From NCBI GenBank assembly GCA_964564285.1, contig CAZMBZ010000003.1, positions 1 through 62,479 on the forward strand: 62,479 bases of DNA. Direction: 5' to 3'. The notes under the pieces are model-generated. The model was not told the origin of the DNA and searched no databases. It saw only the letters and a program-made list of their open reading frames with translations. Below are positions 61,749-62,479 of the stretch, piece after piece. The stretch comes from JAUWQU01 sp964564285. GTDB lineage: Bacteria > Planctomycetota > Phycisphaerae > SM23-33. Position 1 is the first letter of the stretch. Each line of letters starts with the position of its first letter. Position numbers and translations under genes: made by a program.

Positions 61749-62479
61749 ATGAACCATCCAGACTCCCCCACAACCGTCACTATGCAAACCCCTCCGGGAC
61801 GCGGAGGAATCGCGGTGCTCGCCCTGCATGGAGCGGCGGTCGATACTATTCTCGCAGAGGCATTCCGCCCCTTCCGGGGCAACCGGAGGTCCGCTGACGG
61901 CGTGCTGCAACTGGGCCAGGTCATCGACGGCCCGCGAGTCATCGACCAGGCGGTTCTCGCCCGGCGAGGCGACCTTGCGGAGATCAACATTCACGGCGGC
62001 CCCGCAGCCGCGGCGGCAGTGCTGCACCGATTGGGCGAACTGGGCGCCATCATTCTTCCCTCTGGCCCAGACCGAACGCCCTGCTTCCGCCAGGCCCACC
62101 CGGACATGCACAACCAGGCCATAGGCACCGAGATGCTCGATGCCCTGCCTGACGCCGCAAGCCCACGCGTGGCGGCGGCCCTGACGCGGCAGTGGTCGGC
62201 GGGGTTCAGCGAATTGGCTCGGGGGATTCTGAACCGCGTTTTGGACCGATCCGCTACCGAGCTGCGAGCGGCCGCGACGCGACGGGAAATCATGCGGCGG
62301 CTGCTCTGCCCGGCGGAGGTCGTCCTCGCCGGCCCGCCGAACGCTGGCAAGAGCACGCTTGCCAATGCGCTTCTAGGCCGCCCCGCCAGCATCGTGCATG
62401 GCCGCGCGGGCACTACCCGCGACTGGGTCCGCGAACAGGCCCTGCTCCACGGGCTGCCCATATGGCTGACCGACACCGC
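61749..62479 (+). CDS. MnmE-like tRNA modification GTPase, divergent, cut at window end
   Basis: Open from ATG 61749 to the window edge (243 codons seen). The N-terminus QTPPGRGGIAVLALHG resembles the MnmE formyl-tetrahydrofolate domain, and EINIHGGPAAAAAVLHRLGE its HGG motif. The G domain begins at GPPNAGKSTL (about 195) with GTTRD and DT following. The canonical EFTxRAFLNGKxDLxQAEA motif is absent and G1 comes about 30 residues early. It may be a degenerate MnmE or a paralogue. The C-terminal Cys cannot be checked here. Confidence 0.8.
   Translation, partial: MNHPDSPTTVTMQTPPGRGGIAVLALHGAAVDTILAEAFRPFRGNRRSADGVLQLGQVIDGPRVIDQAVLARRGDLAEINIHGGPAAAAAVLHRLGELGAIILPSGPDRTPCFRQAHPDMHNQAIGTEMLDALPDAASPRVAAALTRQWSAGFSELARGILNRVLDRSATELRAAATRREIMRRLLCPAEVVLAGPPNAGKSTLANALLGRPASIVHGRAGTTRDWVREQALLHGLPIWLTDT

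Noticed and set aside
1..62479. tRNA, rRNA or CRISPR elements
   Set aside because: I looked for T-loop-like GTTCGA strings, rRNA-like stretches and regularly spaced repeats and saw none; a covariance-model search would be decisive.

Overview
The window reads as a high-GC chromosomal segment of a Planctomycetota bacterium, most likely Phycisphaerae or a relative. This is inferred from the gene repertoire: a Tat-exported sulfatase, a PQQ-type propeller fused to a methyltransferase-like domain, propeller/cytochrome c proteins, a hydrazine-synthase-alpha-like protein with a formylglycine-enzyme-like tail, a Tat-exported Gfo/Idh/MocA oxidoreductase, and a Gram-negative envelope (Mla system). It comes from a draft assembly: a 100-N gap sits inside threonine synthase. 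No tRNA, rRNA, CRISPR array or intact insertion sequence was seen.

Layout. 1-492 is gene-poor with short tandem repeats. 0.5-2 kb (minus): htpX and lemA. 2.2-11 kb (plus): MutS2 with three KOW-like modules, a sulfatase, a 1213-residue PQQ-propeller protein, mscL. 11-20 kb (minus): a cytochrome/propeller operon (HzsA-like fusion, YVTN-propeller cytochrome) followed by a large kinase-like membrane protein. 20.4-24.6 kb (plus): a small protein, cdsA, a dead gene tail, polA. 24.6-30 kb is a phosphate island: PiT and DUF47 on minus, PhoU-like/Na-Pi cotransporter/PhoU-like on plus. 30-32 kb: zwf behind a consensus promoter. 32.4-37.3 kb (plus): SpoIIE phosphatase, GH4 glycosidase, Cys-cluster protein, ilvC, Tat-exported TrmO-like protein. 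37.3-41.7 kb (minus): lipoprotein, RsbW-like kinase, STAS, MlaE, MlaF, MlaD. 41.9-43.2 kb: oxidoreductase. 43.5-51.3 kb (minus): lemA, DUF2207, Nudix, rhomboid, thrC, dapB, threonine aldolase and an endonuclease V remnant. 51.4-54.8 kb (plus): dxr and rseP. 54.9-58.2 kb (minus): a small ORF, dnaA, a GNAT protein; a consensus DnaA box lies just upstream of dnaA. 58.4-62.5 kb (plus): secreted protein, rpmA, obgE, coaX and a divergent MnmE-like GTPase cut by the window edge.

Functional threads: amino-acid synthesis (thrC, dapB, ltaE, ilvC), isoprenoid and phospholipid synthesis (dxr, cdsA), replication and repair (dnaA, polA, mutS2), envelope maintenance (Mla, rseP, htpX, lemA), phosphate uptake, and exported polysaccharide or redox functions. 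The parts that look least described are the kinase-like membrane protein beside the cytochrome operon, the Smr-less triple-KOW MutS2, the exported TrmO-like protein, the partner-switch pair inside the Mla operon, and the divergent MnmE-like GTPase.
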